Assembly (NCBI GenBank): GCA_910586955.1
Contig: CAJUMM010000032.1
Span: forward strand, 1-30,402
Length of the DNA: 30,402 nucleotides
Direction of reading: 5' to 3'
DNA from: an uncultured Lachnospiraceae bacterium
GTDB lineage: Bacteria; Bacillota; Clostridia; Lachnospirales; Lachnospiraceae
A program made the position numbers and the translations under genes. Shown here in pieces: positions 20,802 through 29,115 of the stretch; positions within the stretch are counted from its first letter, which is position 1, and every line of letters starts with the position of its first letter. The notes below the pieces were generated by a model. That model was given only the letters and a program-made list of their open reading frames with translations, made no database searches and was not told where the DNA came from.

Positions 20802-21887
20802 GTGAGGCAGATGAAGACGAGAGTTTGGAGTAAAAATACAAGGAGCAATCTCATTACATACGGAATTGTGATTGCGGCTTATCTTGTGGTTGAGGTTATG
20901 ATGAGGGCGGGGATGATCTCCAGCCTGCTGAAGGGGTTATTGGTTCCCCTGTGCATGTATGTGATTCTTGCGGTCTCCCTGAATCTGACCGTGGGGATCC
21001 TGGGAGAATTGAGCCTGGGGCATGCAGGATTTATGTGTGTGGGAGCTTTTTCCAGCGCTGTATTTTCCAAATGTATGCTGGAGGCGGTTCCGGCGGGCGG
21101 TGTCCGCTTTTTCCTGGCAATTCTGGTGGGTGCGGCTTTTGCCGCTCTGTTTGGCATTCTGGTGGGCATTCCGGTGCTGAGGCTCAAAGGAGACTATCTG
21201 GCCATTGTGACCCTGGCTTTTGGGGAGATCATTAAGAATATTGTGAATGTTATCTTTCTGGGGAGGGACAGCAGAGGCTTTCATATCTCCACCAAGGATG
21301 CCTTTTCCCTGAATCTGGAGGCAGATGGGGAGATGATCATCAACGGCCCCCAGGGAATTACGGGGACGCCTCAGAATTCCTCCTTCTTCATCGGGATTAT
21401 CCTGATCTTAATTACGCTTTTTATTGTGATCAATCTGGTAAATTCCCGCACGGGCCGGGCGATTATGGCTATCCGGGACAACCGGATTGCGGCGGAGTCC
21501 GTGGGAATCAACATTACGAAATACAAGCTGCTGGCGTTTACCGTCTCCGCTTCCCTGGCAGGCGTGGCGGGCGTTCTGTATGCCCACAACCTCTCTACCT
21601 TGGCGGCAACGCCGAAGAATTTTGGCTATAATATGTCCATTATGATCCTGGTATTTGTGGTCTTAGGCGGAATCGGGAATATCCGGGGCTCTATCATTGC
21701 GGCCGTAGTTCTGACCCTTCTGCCGGAGATGCTGCGGAGCCTGAACGATTACCGGATGCTGATCTATGCGGTTGTCCTGATCGTTACCATGATCTTCACC
21801 TCCAGCCCAGGGGGCAGGGCTTTCCGGGAGCGTTATTCCCTGAAGCTGCTCTTTGGAGGGAAAAACCAGGCAAAGGAGGGGGAATGA
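20802..21887 (+). CDS. livM: Branched-chain amino acid ABC transporter permease LivM
   Basis: A 361-residue second pore subunit with eight to ten membrane segments. AVSLNLTVGILGELSLGHAG is the LivM family motif, followed by VLRLKGDYLAIVTLAFGEI, and the C-terminal VLGGIGNIRGSIIAAVVLT is the ATPase-contacting loop. The GTG at 20802 has AGGAG nine bases upstream and directly abuts the livH stop; the ATG at 20811 is an alternative start. An 18-residue hydrophilic N-terminus precedes the first helix. The stop lies one base before the livG ATG, so translation is coupled. Confidence 0.93.
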   Translation: MRQMKTRVWSKNTRSNLITYGIVIAAYLVVEVMMRAGMISSLLKGLLVPLCMYVILAVSLNLTVGILGELSLGHAGFMCVGAFSSAVFSKCMLEAVPAGGVRFFLAILVGAAFAALFGILVGIPVLRLKGDYLAIVTLAFGEIIKNIVNVIFLGRDSRGFHISTKDAFSLNLEADGEMIINGPQGITGTPQNSSFFIGIILILITLFIVINLVNSRTGRAIMAIRDNRIAAESVGINITKYKLLAFTVSASLAGVAGVLYAHNLSTLAATPKNFGYNMSIMILVFVVLGGIGNIRGSIIAAVVLTLLPEMLRSLNDYRMLIYAVVLIVTMIFTSSPGGRAFRERYSLKLLFGGKNQAKEGE

Positions 21888-21888
21888 T

Positions 21889-22647
21889 ATGGGATTGCTG
21901 GAAGTAAAAGATTTAGGGATTTCCTTCGGCGGCCTCCGGGCGGTGGATGATTTCCATATGACCATTGAGCAGGGACAGCTCTACGGCCTTATCGGGCCAA
22001 ACGGAGCGGGAAAGACTACGGTGTTTAACCTTTTGACAGGGGTGTATAAGCCTACGGACGGTTATATTCTTCTGGACGGGGAGAATATTACCGGGAAGAA
22101 GACCATTGAGATCAATCAGCACGGGGTTGCCCGGACCTTTCAGAATATCCGGCTTTTCGGGGAATTGACGGTGCTGGACAACGTGAAGGTAGGCCTTCAC
22201 AACCATCACAAGTATTCCACCCTGGCGGGAATCCTGCGTCTGCCCAAGTATTACAAGGTGGAGAAGGAGATGGACGCCATTGCCATGGACCTTCTGAAGG
22301 TCTTCGAACTGGACGGGGAGGCGGATTACAAGGCTTCCAACCTGCCCTACGGCAAGCAGCGGAAGCTGGAGATTGCCCGGGCCCTGGCTACGGATCCCAA
22401 GCTTCTTCTCTTAGATGAGCCTGCGGCGGGGATGAATCCCAACGAGACCCAGGAGCTCATGAATACCATCCGCTTTGTGCGGGATAAGTTCCAGATGACC
22501 ATTCTTCTGATTGAGCATGATATGAGGCTGGTGTCCGGGATCTGCGAGGAACTGACGGTTTTGAATTTCGGACAGATTCTGGCCCAGGGCGAGACCAGCG
22601 CCGTTCTGAACGATCCGAAAGTAATCACGGCGTATTTGGGAGAATAA
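21889..22647 (+). CDS. livG: Branched-chain amino acid ABC transporter ATPase LivG
   Basis: A 252-residue cytoplasmic ATPase. Walker A is GPNGAGKTT (36-44). The signature region is NLPYGKQRKLEIARAL, where YGKQR replaces the common SGGQ, as is usual for LivG. Walker B is LLLLDEPAAGMNP and the switch histidine is in LLIEHDM. GVARTFQNIRLFGELTVLDN is the LivG-type Q-loop region. Start: ATG 21889 with AAAGGAGGGGG upstream; the longer frame from 21853 overlaps livM and is rejected. It pairs with LivF to drive transport. Downstream, two tandem repeat elements separate it from livF. Confidence 0.95.
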   Translation: MGLLEVKDLGISFGGLRAVDDFHMTIEQGQLYGLIGPNGAGKTTVFNLLTGVYKPTDGYILLDGENITGKKTIEINQHGVARTFQNIRLFGELTVLDNVKVGLHNHHKYSTLAGILRLPKYYKVEKEMDAIAMDLLKVFELDGEADYKASNLPYGKQRKLEIARALATDPKLLLLDEPAAGMNPNETQELMNTIRFVRDKFQMTILLIEHDMRLVSGICEELTVLNFGQILAQGETSAVLNDPKVITAYLGE

Positions 22648-22704
22648 AACAGCCGTAAATCCTGCCGGACAAATGCCGCCGGGAGGGCGAATGCGGAACT
22701 TAAA
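22648..22704 (+). repeat. Intergenic repeat element, copy c (livG-livF gap)
   Basis: It begins directly after the livG stop with AACAGCCGTAAATCC, contains GCCGGACAAATG, and ends with GGGAGGGCGAATGCGG plus AACTTAAA. Its last 24 bases recur exactly at 22787-22810. Confidence 0.75.
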
Positions 22705-22810
22705 ACAGCAGGAGCCCGGACAAAGCCCAGAAGGAATTCCGGTCACATGTTTTAGTGACCGGAATTCCTTCTAGAAAAGGGGATTTGGGAGGGCGAATGC
22801 GGAACTTAAA
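22704..22810 (+). repeat. Intergenic repeat element, copy d, with long perfect hairpin
   Basis: Abuts copy c. Left box AACAGCAGGAGCCCGGA, then GACAAAGCCC, a perfect 18-bp hairpin (22729-22746 with 22755-22772, loop ATGTTTTA), then the right box GGGAGGGCGAATGCGG plus AACTTAAA (22787-22810), directly before the livF ribosome binding site. No T-run follows the hairpin, so it is not a standard terminator; an mRNA-stability or processing role is possible. Confidence 0.8.
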
Positions 22811-22825
22811 ATTAGGAGGAAGACT

Positions 22826-23536
22826 ATGGCAATGCTGGAAATCCATGATATAGAAGTCTTTTACGGGATGATCCACGCCATCAAAGGCGTTTCATTCCAG
22901 GTAAATGAAGGAGAAGTGATTGCCCTGATTGGGGCCAACGGGGCGGGGAAGACCACCATTCTTCACAGTATTACCGGCCTGATTGCGCCCAAGAAGGGGA
23001 AGATTGTATTTGAGGGACAGGATATCACCAGCACCCCGGCTCACAAGATCGTGTCCATGGGCATGGCCCATGTGCCGGAGGGGCGGCGGGTCTTTGCCCA
23101 GCTTACGGTTCTGGAGAACCTGAAGATGGGAGCCTTTACCCGCAAAGACAAGGATGAGGTGGAGGAAAGCTTAATCCGGGTCTACAAGCGTTTCCCCCGC
23201 TTGGAGGAGCGCAAGAACCAGATGGCAGGCACCTTATCCGGGGGCGAGCAGCAGATGCTGGCTATGGGGCGGGCCCTTATGTCCCATCCCAAGATTATCC
23301 TGATGGACGAACCTTCCATGGGCCTGTCCCCCATTTTCGTAAATGAGATCTTCGATATTATCCGGGAGGTCAGTGAAGGGGGCACTACGGTGCTTCTGGT
23401 GGAGCAGAATGCGAAGAAGGCTCTTTCTATTGCAGACCGGGCCTATGTTTTGGAGACGGGAAAGATTGTGCTGGACGGAAAGGCGGAGGAGCTTTTAAAC
23501 GATGATTCCGTGAAAAAAGCGTATCTGGGCGAATAA
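22826..23536 (+). CDS. livF: Branched-chain amino acid ABC transporter ATPase LivF
   Basis: A 236-residue ATPase. Walker A is GANGAGKTT (36-44), the signature LSGGEQQMLAMGRAL, and Walker B IILMDEPSMGLSP, with VEQN in place of the histidine-loop EHD, typical of LivF. HVPEGRRVFAQLTVLENL is the family Q-loop region. ATG 22826 follows TTAGGAGGAAGACT. The gap to livG is 178 bp and filled by repeat copies c and d, unusual for a pair that is normally tightly linked. A terminator follows, ending the operon. Confidence 0.95.
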   Translation: MAMLEIHDIEVFYGMIHAIKGVSFQVNEGEVIALIGANGAGKTTILHSITGLIAPKKGKIVFEGQDITSTPAHKIVSMGMAHVPEGRRVFAQLTVLENLKMGAFTRKDKDEVEESLIRVYKRFPRLEERKNQMAGTLSGGEQQMLAMGRALMSHPKIILMDEPSMGLSPIFVNEIFDIIREVSEGGTTVLLVEQNAKKALSIADRAYVLETGKIVLDGKAEELLNDDSVKKAYLGE

Positions 23537-23541
23537 ACGGC

Positions 23542-23577
23542 ATGCCCTGAAGGCAGTGAAGCTTTCGGGGCATTTTT
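23542..23577 (+). terminator. Intrinsic terminator of the liv operon
   Basis: ATGCCCTGAA (23542-23551) pairs with TTCGGGGCAT (23564-23573) with one G-U pair, followed by TTTTT to 23577, a few bases after the livF stop. Confidence 0.85.
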
Positions 23578-23631
23578 AGGGAACAAAAGGAGAAGCCTGC
23601 CGGGTGCGGCGGGAAAAGAGAGGGAGAGATT

Positions 23632-24990
23632 ATGCTGGAATTTGTAAAGAGTGTCAACGGATGGATGTGGGGCTATATTTTGCTGATCATGCTCTGCGGA
23701 ACGGGTATCTATTACACCCTGCGCCTGAAATTTATCCAGGTGCGGAAGTTCGGGGAGGGCTGCCGCCTGGTTTTTGGCCATTTTAAGATCAGCGGGGAAA
23801 AGAAGGAGCACGGGGAGATGACACCCTTACAGTCCCTGGCTACGGCCATTGCCGCCCAGGTGGGAACGGGAAACTTGACCGGTGCGGCCACGGCCCTGAT
23901 CTCCGGCGGCCCGGGAGCCATTTTCTGGATGTGGGTCAGCGCCTTCTTCGGAATGGCCACCATCTATGCGGAGGCCGCCCTGGCCCAGGAGTACAAGACT
24001 ACGGTGGACGGGGAGGTAACGGGAGGTCCTGTTTATTATATCCGCCAGGCGTTTAAAGGAATCTTCGGAAAGATCCTGGCGGCGGTCTTTGCAGTGTTTA
24101 TTATTCTGGCCCTGGGCTTTATGGGAAATATGGTCCAGTCCAACTCTATCGGGGCGGCCTTTTCCTCCGTATTTGCCGCACGGAATATTCCCATCCCTGC
24201 AGTGGCTGTGGGAGTGGTGCTGGCAGTGGCTGCATTCTTTATCTTTATCGGCGGAACCAAGCGCCTGGCAGCAGTGGTGGAGAAGATGGTTCCCTTTATG
24301 GCCGCCGTGTATATCATAGGCAGCCTGATTCTTATCGGCATGAATATTGGGGCTCTTCCAGGAGCTTTTAAGATGATCTTCGTGGGTGCTTTTAAGCCCA
24401 ACGCCGTTCTGGGTGCGGCGGCCGGCATTACCGTCCGGGAAGCCATCCGCTACGGTGTGGCCAGGGGCCTCTTTTCCAATGAGGCAGGTATGGGTTCCAC
24501 TCCTCACGCCCACGCCCGCGCTACAGCCAAGAATCCTCATGAGCAGGGACTTACGGCTATGATCAGCGTGTTTATCGATACCTTTATCGTGCTGAACCTT
24601 ACGGTATTCTCCGTGCTGACCACAGGGGCTATGGAGACTGGGGAGGGCGGAATTGCCCTGACCCAGGCGGCTTTCGGAAGAGGTTTCGGCAGCTTTGGGG
24701 ATATTTTTGTAGCTGTCTGCCTGCTGTTTTTTGCCTTCTCCACAATCTTGAGCTGGCATTTCTTCGGGGAGGTCAATGTAAAGTATCTCTTCGGGAAGAA
24801 GGCGGTAAAAGTGTACTCCCTGATTGTAGTGGTCTTTATCATTGTAGGCTCTACCCTGAAGGTGGATTTGGTGTGGGAGCTGGCGGATTTCTTCAACGGC
24901 CTGATGGTGATCCCCAATGCCCTGGCTCTTGTGGCTTTAAGCCGGGTGGTGGCGGAAATTTGCAGAAAGTACGGCGGAAAAAAGAGATAG
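23632..24990 (+). CDS. Sodium:alanine (AGCS family) amino acid symporter
   Basis: A 452-residue transporter of the alanine/glycine:cation symporter family, which imports alanine or glycine with Na+. Family motifs in order: TPLQSLATAIAAQVGTGNLT (about 64-83, the substrate/ion loop), SGGPGAIFWMWVSAFFGMAT, GGPVYYIRQAF, and GLFSNEAGMGSTPHAHARAT (about 284-303). Around 11 membrane helices are visible and the length is typical. ATG 23632 follows GAGAGGGAGAGATT. It lies after the liv terminator; no strong promoter was recognised in the 54-bp gap, so limited read-through from liv or a weak promoter is likely. Confidence 0.93.
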   Translation: MLEFVKSVNGWMWGYILLIMLCGTGIYYTLRLKFIQVRKFGEGCRLVFGHFKISGEKKEHGEMTPLQSLATAIAAQVGTGNLTGAATALISGGPGAIFWMWVSAFFGMATIYAEAALAQEYKTTVDGEVTGGPVYYIRQAFKGIFGKILAAVFAVFIILALGFMGNMVQSNSIGAAFSSVFAARNIPIPAVAVGVVLAVAAFFIFIGGTKRLAAVVEKMVPFMAAVYIIGSLILIGMNIGALPGAFKMIFVGAFKPNAVLGAAAGITVREAIRYGVARGLFSNEAGMGSTPHAHARATAKNPHEQGLTAMISVFIDTFIVLNLTVFSVLTTGAMETGEGGIALTQAAFGRGFGSFGDIFVAVCLLFFAFSTILSWHFFGEVNVKYLFGKKAVKVYSLIVVVFIIVGSTLKVDLVWELADFFNGLMVIPNALALVALSRVVAEICRKYGGKKR

Positions 24991-24992
24991 GA

Positions 24993-25020
24993 TTGAAATT
25001 TTCTGTAAATATGGTATAAT
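24993..25020 (+). promoter_or_regulatory. Promoter of the pyrH-frr-uppS-cdsA block
   Basis: TTGAAA (24993-24998), 16-bp spacer and an extended TGG-TATAAT (25015-25020), 30 bp upstream of the pyrH ATG. Confidence 0.78.
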
Positions 25021-25050
25021 GAGCGTTAGTGAGAAATAGGAGCGTTATAT

Positions 25051-25721
25051 ATGAAACGAGTATTGTTGAAATTAAGCGGAGAAGCCCTTGCGGGGGAAAA
25101 GCATACGGGCTTTGACGAGGCTACCGTTGCCGGGGTGGCAAGGCAGGTGAAGACCCTGGTGGATGACGGCATCCAGGTAGGGATCGTCATCGGCGGCGGA
25201 AATTTCTGGAGAGGAAGGACCAGCGAGAACATTGACCGGACTAAGGCGGATCAGATTGGGATGCTGGCCACAGTGATGAACTGCATTTACACCTCAGAGA
25301 TTTTCCGCTCTGAGGGAATGAGCACACAGGTATTGCCAGGCTCTTTACCAAAGACGGGGCTTTGGAGCATCTGGACAAAGGCGGGGTAGCCTTCTTTGCG
25401 GGAGGGACGGGGCATCCCTATTTTTCCACGGATACCACCACCACCCTGATGGCCATTGAGATTGAGGCGGATGTGATTCTCCTGGCCAAGGCGGTGGACG
25501 GGGTGTACGACAGCGATCCCAAGGTGAACCCGGCGGCAGTGAAGTATGATGAGATTTCCATTGAGGAAGTCATCGACAAGCGCCTGGCGGTGATGGATCT
25601 GACGGCTTCCATTATGTGCATGGAGAACCGTATGCCTATGATGGTATTCGGCCTGAATGAGAAGGACAGTATTGTCAATACGGTGAGGGGCAGCTTTACC
25701 GGAACGAAAATTACAGTATAA
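25051..25721 (+). pseudogene. pyrH: UMP kinase gene with internal frameshifting deletion
   Basis: UMP kinase phosphorylates UMP to UDP in pyrimidine synthesis and is normally about 235 residues. Here frame 1 (from ATG 25051, AGGAG upstream) encodes KRVLLKLSGEALAGE, VIGGGNFWRGRTSENID and DQIGMLATVMNCIY, up to GMSTQV. It then runs out of frame and stops at 25389. The rest (ARLFTKDGALEHLDKGG, FFAGGTGHPYFSTDTTTTL, LLAKAVDGVYDSDP, ending FTGTKITV) is in another frame up to 25721. By comparison with the family, about nine codons between STQV and ARLF are reduced to two bases at 25333-25334, a loss of 25 nt. Both halves are otherwise well conserved, so the lesion is recent or a sequencing/assembly error. 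Downstream genes are intact. Confidence 0.88.
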
Positions 25722-25735
25722 GCGGAGGTATTACC

Positions 25736-26290
25736 ATGGATGAGAGATTAAAAGTGTATGATGACAAGATGACCAAATCTTATGATTCGATGATGCGGGA
25801 TTTTCAGAGCATCCGGGCCGGCCGGGCCAATCCCCATGTGCTGGATAAGATCCGGGTGGATTATTACGGAACGCCTACGCCTCTGCAGCAGGTAGGAAAT
25901 ATTTCCGTTCCCGAGCCCAGGATGCTTCAGATCCAGCCCTGGGAGAAGAGCCTTCTGAAAGCCATAGAGAAGGCCATCCTCACCTCCGATATCGGCATCA
26001 ATCCCACCAACGACGGCTCCATTATCCGTCTGGTATTCCCGGAGCTCACCGAGGAGCGCAGAAAAGAGCTGGTGAAGGATGTAAAGAAGAAGGGGGAGGC
26101 CGCCAAGGTGGCCGTCCGCAATATCCGCCGGGATGCCAACGAGACCTTCAAGAAGCAGAACAAGGCAAATGAGATTTCCGAGGACGATCAGAAAGATTTG
26201 GAGACGAAGGTTCAGAAAATGACGGACAAATACATTGCCGACATTGACAAGGCAGTGGAGGAGAAATCCAAAGAGATTCTTACCGTATAA
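25736..26290 (+). CDS. frr: Ribosome recycling factor
   Basis: A 184-residue protein, the exact family length. With EF-G it splits the post-termination ribosome complex. MRDFQSIRAGRANPHVLDKI (about 20-39) and YYGTPTPLQQVGNISVPEPR are the diagnostic motifs, and LTEERRKELVKDVKKKGEAA and VAVRNIRRDANE form the long helical arm. ATG 25736 has AAGCGGAGG upstream, 14 bp after the pyrH frame ends. It is co-transcribed with pyrH, as in most bacteria. Confidence 0.97.
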   Translation: MDERLKVYDDKMTKSYDSMMRDFQSIRAGRANPHVLDKIRVDYYGTPTPLQQVGNISVPEPRMLQIQPWEKSLLKAIEKAILTSDIGINPTNDGSIIRLVFPELTEERRKELVKDVKKKGEAAKVAVRNIRRDANETFKKQNKANEISEDDQKDLETKVQKMTDKYIADIDKAVEEKSKEILTV

Positions 26291-26318
26291 AAGGGTGCAG
26301 AACAGTGAAATAAGAGGG

Positions 26319-26350
26319 GACGGGTAGAGAACAGGGCTGCCCGTCTTCTT
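26319..26350 (+). terminator. Weak terminator-like hairpin after frr
   Basis: GACGGGTAG (26319-26327) pairs with CTGCCCGTC (26337-26345) with one U-G pair, followed by TTCTT. The imperfect T-run suggests partial termination or attenuation before uppS. Confidence 0.5.
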
Positions 26351-26361
26351 GTGCAATTCTA

Positions 26362-26407
26362 AACAGCAGAAACCCCTGTGCCGGCAGGGCTTTCTGCGGA
26401 ACTAAAA
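26362..26407 (+). repeat. Intergenic repeat element, copy e (frr-uppS gap)
   Basis: AACAGCAGAAACCCC at the left and CTGCGGAACTAAAA at the right, placed directly before the uppS ribosome binding site. The middle folds as GCAGAAA-C-CCCTG / CAGGG-C-TTTCTGC (26366-26397). A shorter, diverged copy of the family. Confidence 0.6.
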
Positions 26408-26421
26408 TAGGAGATTGCAAT

Positions 26422-27132
26422 ATGAAGATACCGCAGCACGTGGCGATTATTTTAGACGGCAACGGCCGCTGGGCCAAGCAGAAAGGCATGCCCCGGAACT
26501 ACGGCCACGCCCAGGGAAGCAAAAACGTGGAGACCATCTGCCGGGAAGCCTGGAATATGGGCATCAAGTATCTGACGGTGTATGCCTTTTCCACAGAGAA
26601 CTGGAAGCGCCCCGCAGAGGAAGTGGATGCCCTGATGAAGCTTCTGCGGAATTATATGAAGACCTGCTTAAAGACGGCGGAGAAGAATCATATGCGGGTC
26701 CGGGTTATCGGGGATAAGACCGGCCTTGCGGAAGACATCCGCCGGCGGATTGAGGAGCTTGAGGAGGCGTCGAAGAACAATGACGGCTTGAATTTTCAGA
26801 TCGCCATCAATTACGGCAGCCGGGATGAGATGGTAAGGGCCATGAGGAAAATGGCGGCGGATCAGGAGCGGGGCAGCTTAAAGCCGGAGGATATTTCCGA
26901 GGAAATTTTCACATCCTATTTGGATACGGCGGATATTCCGGATCCGGATCTGCTGATCCGGACCAGCGGGGAGCAGCGGCTTTCCAATTTCCTTTTGTGG
27001 CAGCTTGCCTACACGGAGTTTTATTTTGCAGAGGTACACTGGCCGGATTTCACCAAGGAAGAGCTTGCAAAGGCCATAGAAGCTTATAACAGGCGGGACA
27101 GGCGCTACGGCGGGGTGAAGGAGGAAGAATAG
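26422..27132 (+). CDS. uppS: Undecaprenyl diphosphate synthase (cis-prenyltransferase)
   Basis: A 236-residue enzyme that extends farnesyl diphosphate with eight isopentenyl units to C55 undecaprenyl diphosphate, the lipid carrier for peptidoglycan. HVAIILDGNGRWAKQKGMPR (6-25) contains the catalytic D12. Further motifs are YAFSTENWKRP, the Arg pair in DLLIRTSGEQRLSNFLLWQL, and the C-terminal TEFYFAEVHWPDF. ATG 26422 has AGGAG upstream. The stop codon is immediately followed by the cdsA TTG. The upstream gap holds a weak terminator and a repeat copy. Confidence 0.96.
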   Translation: MKIPQHVAIILDGNGRWAKQKGMPRNYGHAQGSKNVETICREAWNMGIKYLTVYAFSTENWKRPAEEVDALMKLLRNYMKTCLKTAEKNHMRVRVIGDKTGLAEDIRRRIEELEEASKNNDGLNFQIAINYGSRDEMVRAMRKMAADQERGSLKPEDISEEIFTSYLDTADIPDPDLLIRTSGEQRLSNFLLWQLAYTEFYFAEVHWPDFTKEELAKAIEAYNRRDRRYGGVKEEE

Positions 27133-27957
27133 TTGAAGGCGTTTTTCACAAGACTGGTCAGCGGGATTGTGCTGCTGGCGCTCATCATTCTGGGCGGGAT
27201 TCTGGGAGGATGGTTTTTGTTCGGGCTGGTACTCCTGATCTCCGTGATTGGGTATTCGGAATTTGTCCGGGTATTTGGGGTTCAAGGGAATATTCTGGGG
27301 ATATCCGGACTCTTCGTTTCTGCCCTGCTGGTGTTTCTGACGGGTATGGGCGGGCAGGAGATTTTTGGAGGAATTCTCATTCCTCTGGTATTTCTGCCTG
27401 TGCTGTTTCTGGTATACTTCTTGTTTTTAATGGCAGTCTACGTCTTTACCTTTCCCAGATACCGGACGGAGGAGATTATGGCCGCCTTTTTTGGGGTGGT
27501 GTACGTACCCTTGATGCTTTCCTTCCTCTATCTAATCCGGATGTCGGATCTTTTCCAGGACGGGATGTCTCTTTATTTCCTGATTTTTCTGTGTTCCTGG
27601 GGGTGCGATACCTGTGCATATGCTGTGGGAATGATGATTGGAAAACATAAGCTGGCTCCGGTCTTAAGTCCCAAGAAGTCCGTGGAAGGAGCCATAGGCG
27701 GCGTGGCAGGAGCTGCCCTTCTGGGCTTTCTCTACGGAAAACTCTTTACGGACTTTGCGGGTGTGTGTGCACTTATCTGTGTTGTGGGGGCGGTAATTTC
27801 CCAGGTGGGGGATCTGGCGGCTTCGGCAATTAAAAGGAATCATGAAATCAAAGATTACGGGCATCTGATTCCCGGTCACGGCGGGATTCTGGATCGGTTT
27901 GACAGTGTGATTTTTACGGCACCGGTCATATTTATTATGGCGGTATACAGTTTATAG
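27133..27957 (+). CDS. cdsA: Phosphatidate cytidylyltransferase
   Basis: A 274-residue membrane enzyme that makes CDP-diacylglycerol from phosphatidate and CTP, the branch point of phospholipid synthesis. About eight hydrophobic segments are present. The conserved C-terminal part includes SPKKSVEGAIGG (about 179-190) and the CDS signature KRNHEIKDYGHLIPGHGGIL-DRFDS (about 235-259), which contains the metal-binding aspartates. It starts at TTG 27133 directly after the uppS TAG, with GGAGG about ten bases upstream inside uppS, so translation is probably coupled. Confidence 0.94.
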   Translation: MKAFFTRLVSGIVLLALIILGGILGGWFLFGLVLLISVIGYSEFVRVFGVQGNILGISGLFVSALLVFLTGMGGQEIFGGILIPLVFLPVLFLVYFLFLMAVYVFTFPRYRTEEIMAAFFGVVYVPLMLSFLYLIRMSDLFQDGMSLYFLIFLCSWGCDTCAYAVGMMIGKHKLAPVLSPKKSVEGAIGGVAGAALLGFLYGKLFTDFAGVCALICVVGAVISQVGDLAASAIKRNHEIKDYGHLIPGHGGILDRFDSVIFTAPVIFIMAVYSL

Positions 27958-27971
27958 GCAGGAGATAAAAG

Positions 27972-29114
27972 ATGAAAAAGATAGCAGTACTTGGCTCGAC
28001 GGGTTCTATCGGAACCCAGACCCTTGAGGTGGCCCGCCAGAATGGGGATCTGGAAATTGTATCTCTGGCGGCCGGCTCCAATATCGAAAAACTGGAGGAA
28101 CAGATCCGGGAATTTCATCCCCGCCTGGCGGCGGTCTGGTCGGAGCCTGCGGCGAAGGAGCTGCGGCAGCGGGTGGGGGATCTGGATGTGAAGGTGGTCA
28201 CCGGCATGGAGGGACTGGTGGAGGTTTGCACCCATCCCCAGGCGGAGATTGTGGTGACGGCCATTGTGGGCATGATTGGGATTATTCCCACCATCGAGGC
28301 CATGAAAGCTGGAAAAGATATTGCCCTGGCAAATAAGGAAACTTTGGTTACGGCTGGGCATATGATTATACTACTGGCAAAGGAAACCGGGGTGAAAATC
28401 CTGCCGGTAGACAGCGAGCACAGCGCTATCTTCCAGTGCCTTCAGGGGGAGGACCGGGCAGAGCTTACGAAGATTCTGCTCACAGCCTCCGGCGGGCCTT
28501 TCCGGGGAAAGAAGCGGGGGGAACTTAAGGATATCCGGGTGGAGGATGCCTTAAAGCATCCTAACTGGGCCATGGGCCGCAAGATCACCATTGATTCCTC
28601 TACCCTGGTGAATAAGGGACTGGAGATGATGGAGGCCAAATGGCTCTTCGGCGTGGAGCCCAAAGATATCCAGATTGTGATTCAGCCCAAGAGCATCATC
28701 CATTCCATGGTGGAGTTTGCAGACGGGGCCGTTATGGCCCAGCTGGGGACGCCGGATATGAAGCTCCCCATCCAGTATGCTCTTTATTATCCCAAGCGCC
28801 GGTTCCTGCCGGGAGAGCGGCTTGATTTCTGGAGACTGAAAGAGATTACCTTTGAGAAGCCGGATCTGGAGACTTTCCAGGGCCTTAAGCTGGCCTTTGA
28901 CGCCGCTGCCGCAGGGGGAACCATGCCTACGGTGTACAATGCGGCCAACGAGCGGGCAGTGAGCAAATTCCTGGACCGGAAAATTGCCTACCTGGAGATC
29001 CCGGAGATTATCCGGGCCTGTATGGAGATCCATGTGGTGACGGCAAATCCCACGGTGGAGCAGATTCTGGAGACAGAGCAGGCGGTTTACGAATTTATTG
29101 AAAGCAGGTGGTAG
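27972..29114 (+). CDS. dxr: 1-deoxy-D-xylulose-5-phosphate reductoisomerase
   Basis: A 380-residue enzyme making MEP from DXP with NADPH, the committed step of the non-mevalonate isoprenoid pathway. The Rossmann motif is LGSTGSIGTQT (7-17). ALANKETLVTAG follows. The metal ligands are D147 and E149 (PVDSEHSAIFQ) and E218 (NKGLEMMEAKWLF). PNWAMGRKITIDS is the flexible loop region. ATG 27972 has AGGAGATAAAAG upstream. It supplies precursors for the UppS product made in the same operon. The next gene starts one base after the stop. Confidence 0.97.
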   Translation: MKKIAVLGSTGSIGTQTLEVARQNGDLEIVSLAAGSNIEKLEEQIREFHPRLAAVWSEPAAKELRQRVGDLDVKVVTGMEGLVEVCTHPQAEIVVTAIVGMIGIIPTIEAMKAGKDIALANKETLVTAGHMIILLAKETGVKILPVDSEHSAIFQCLQGEDRAELTKILLTASGGPFRGKKRGELKDIRVEDALKHPNWAMGRKITIDSSTLVNKGLEMMEAKWLFGVEPKDIQIVIQPKSIIHSMVEFADGAVMAQLGTPDMKLPIQYALYYPKRRFLPGERLDFWRLKEITFEKPDLETFQGLKLAFDAAAAGGTMPTVYNAANERAVSKFLDRKIAYLEIPEIIRACMEIHVVTANPTVEQILETEQAVYEFIESRW

Positions 29115-29115
29115 G

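Noticed and set aside
25320..25400. Programmed ribosomal frameshift in pyrH
   Set aside because: There is no slippery heptamer at the junction, and coding sequence for about nine conserved residues is missing, which frameshifting cannot restore.
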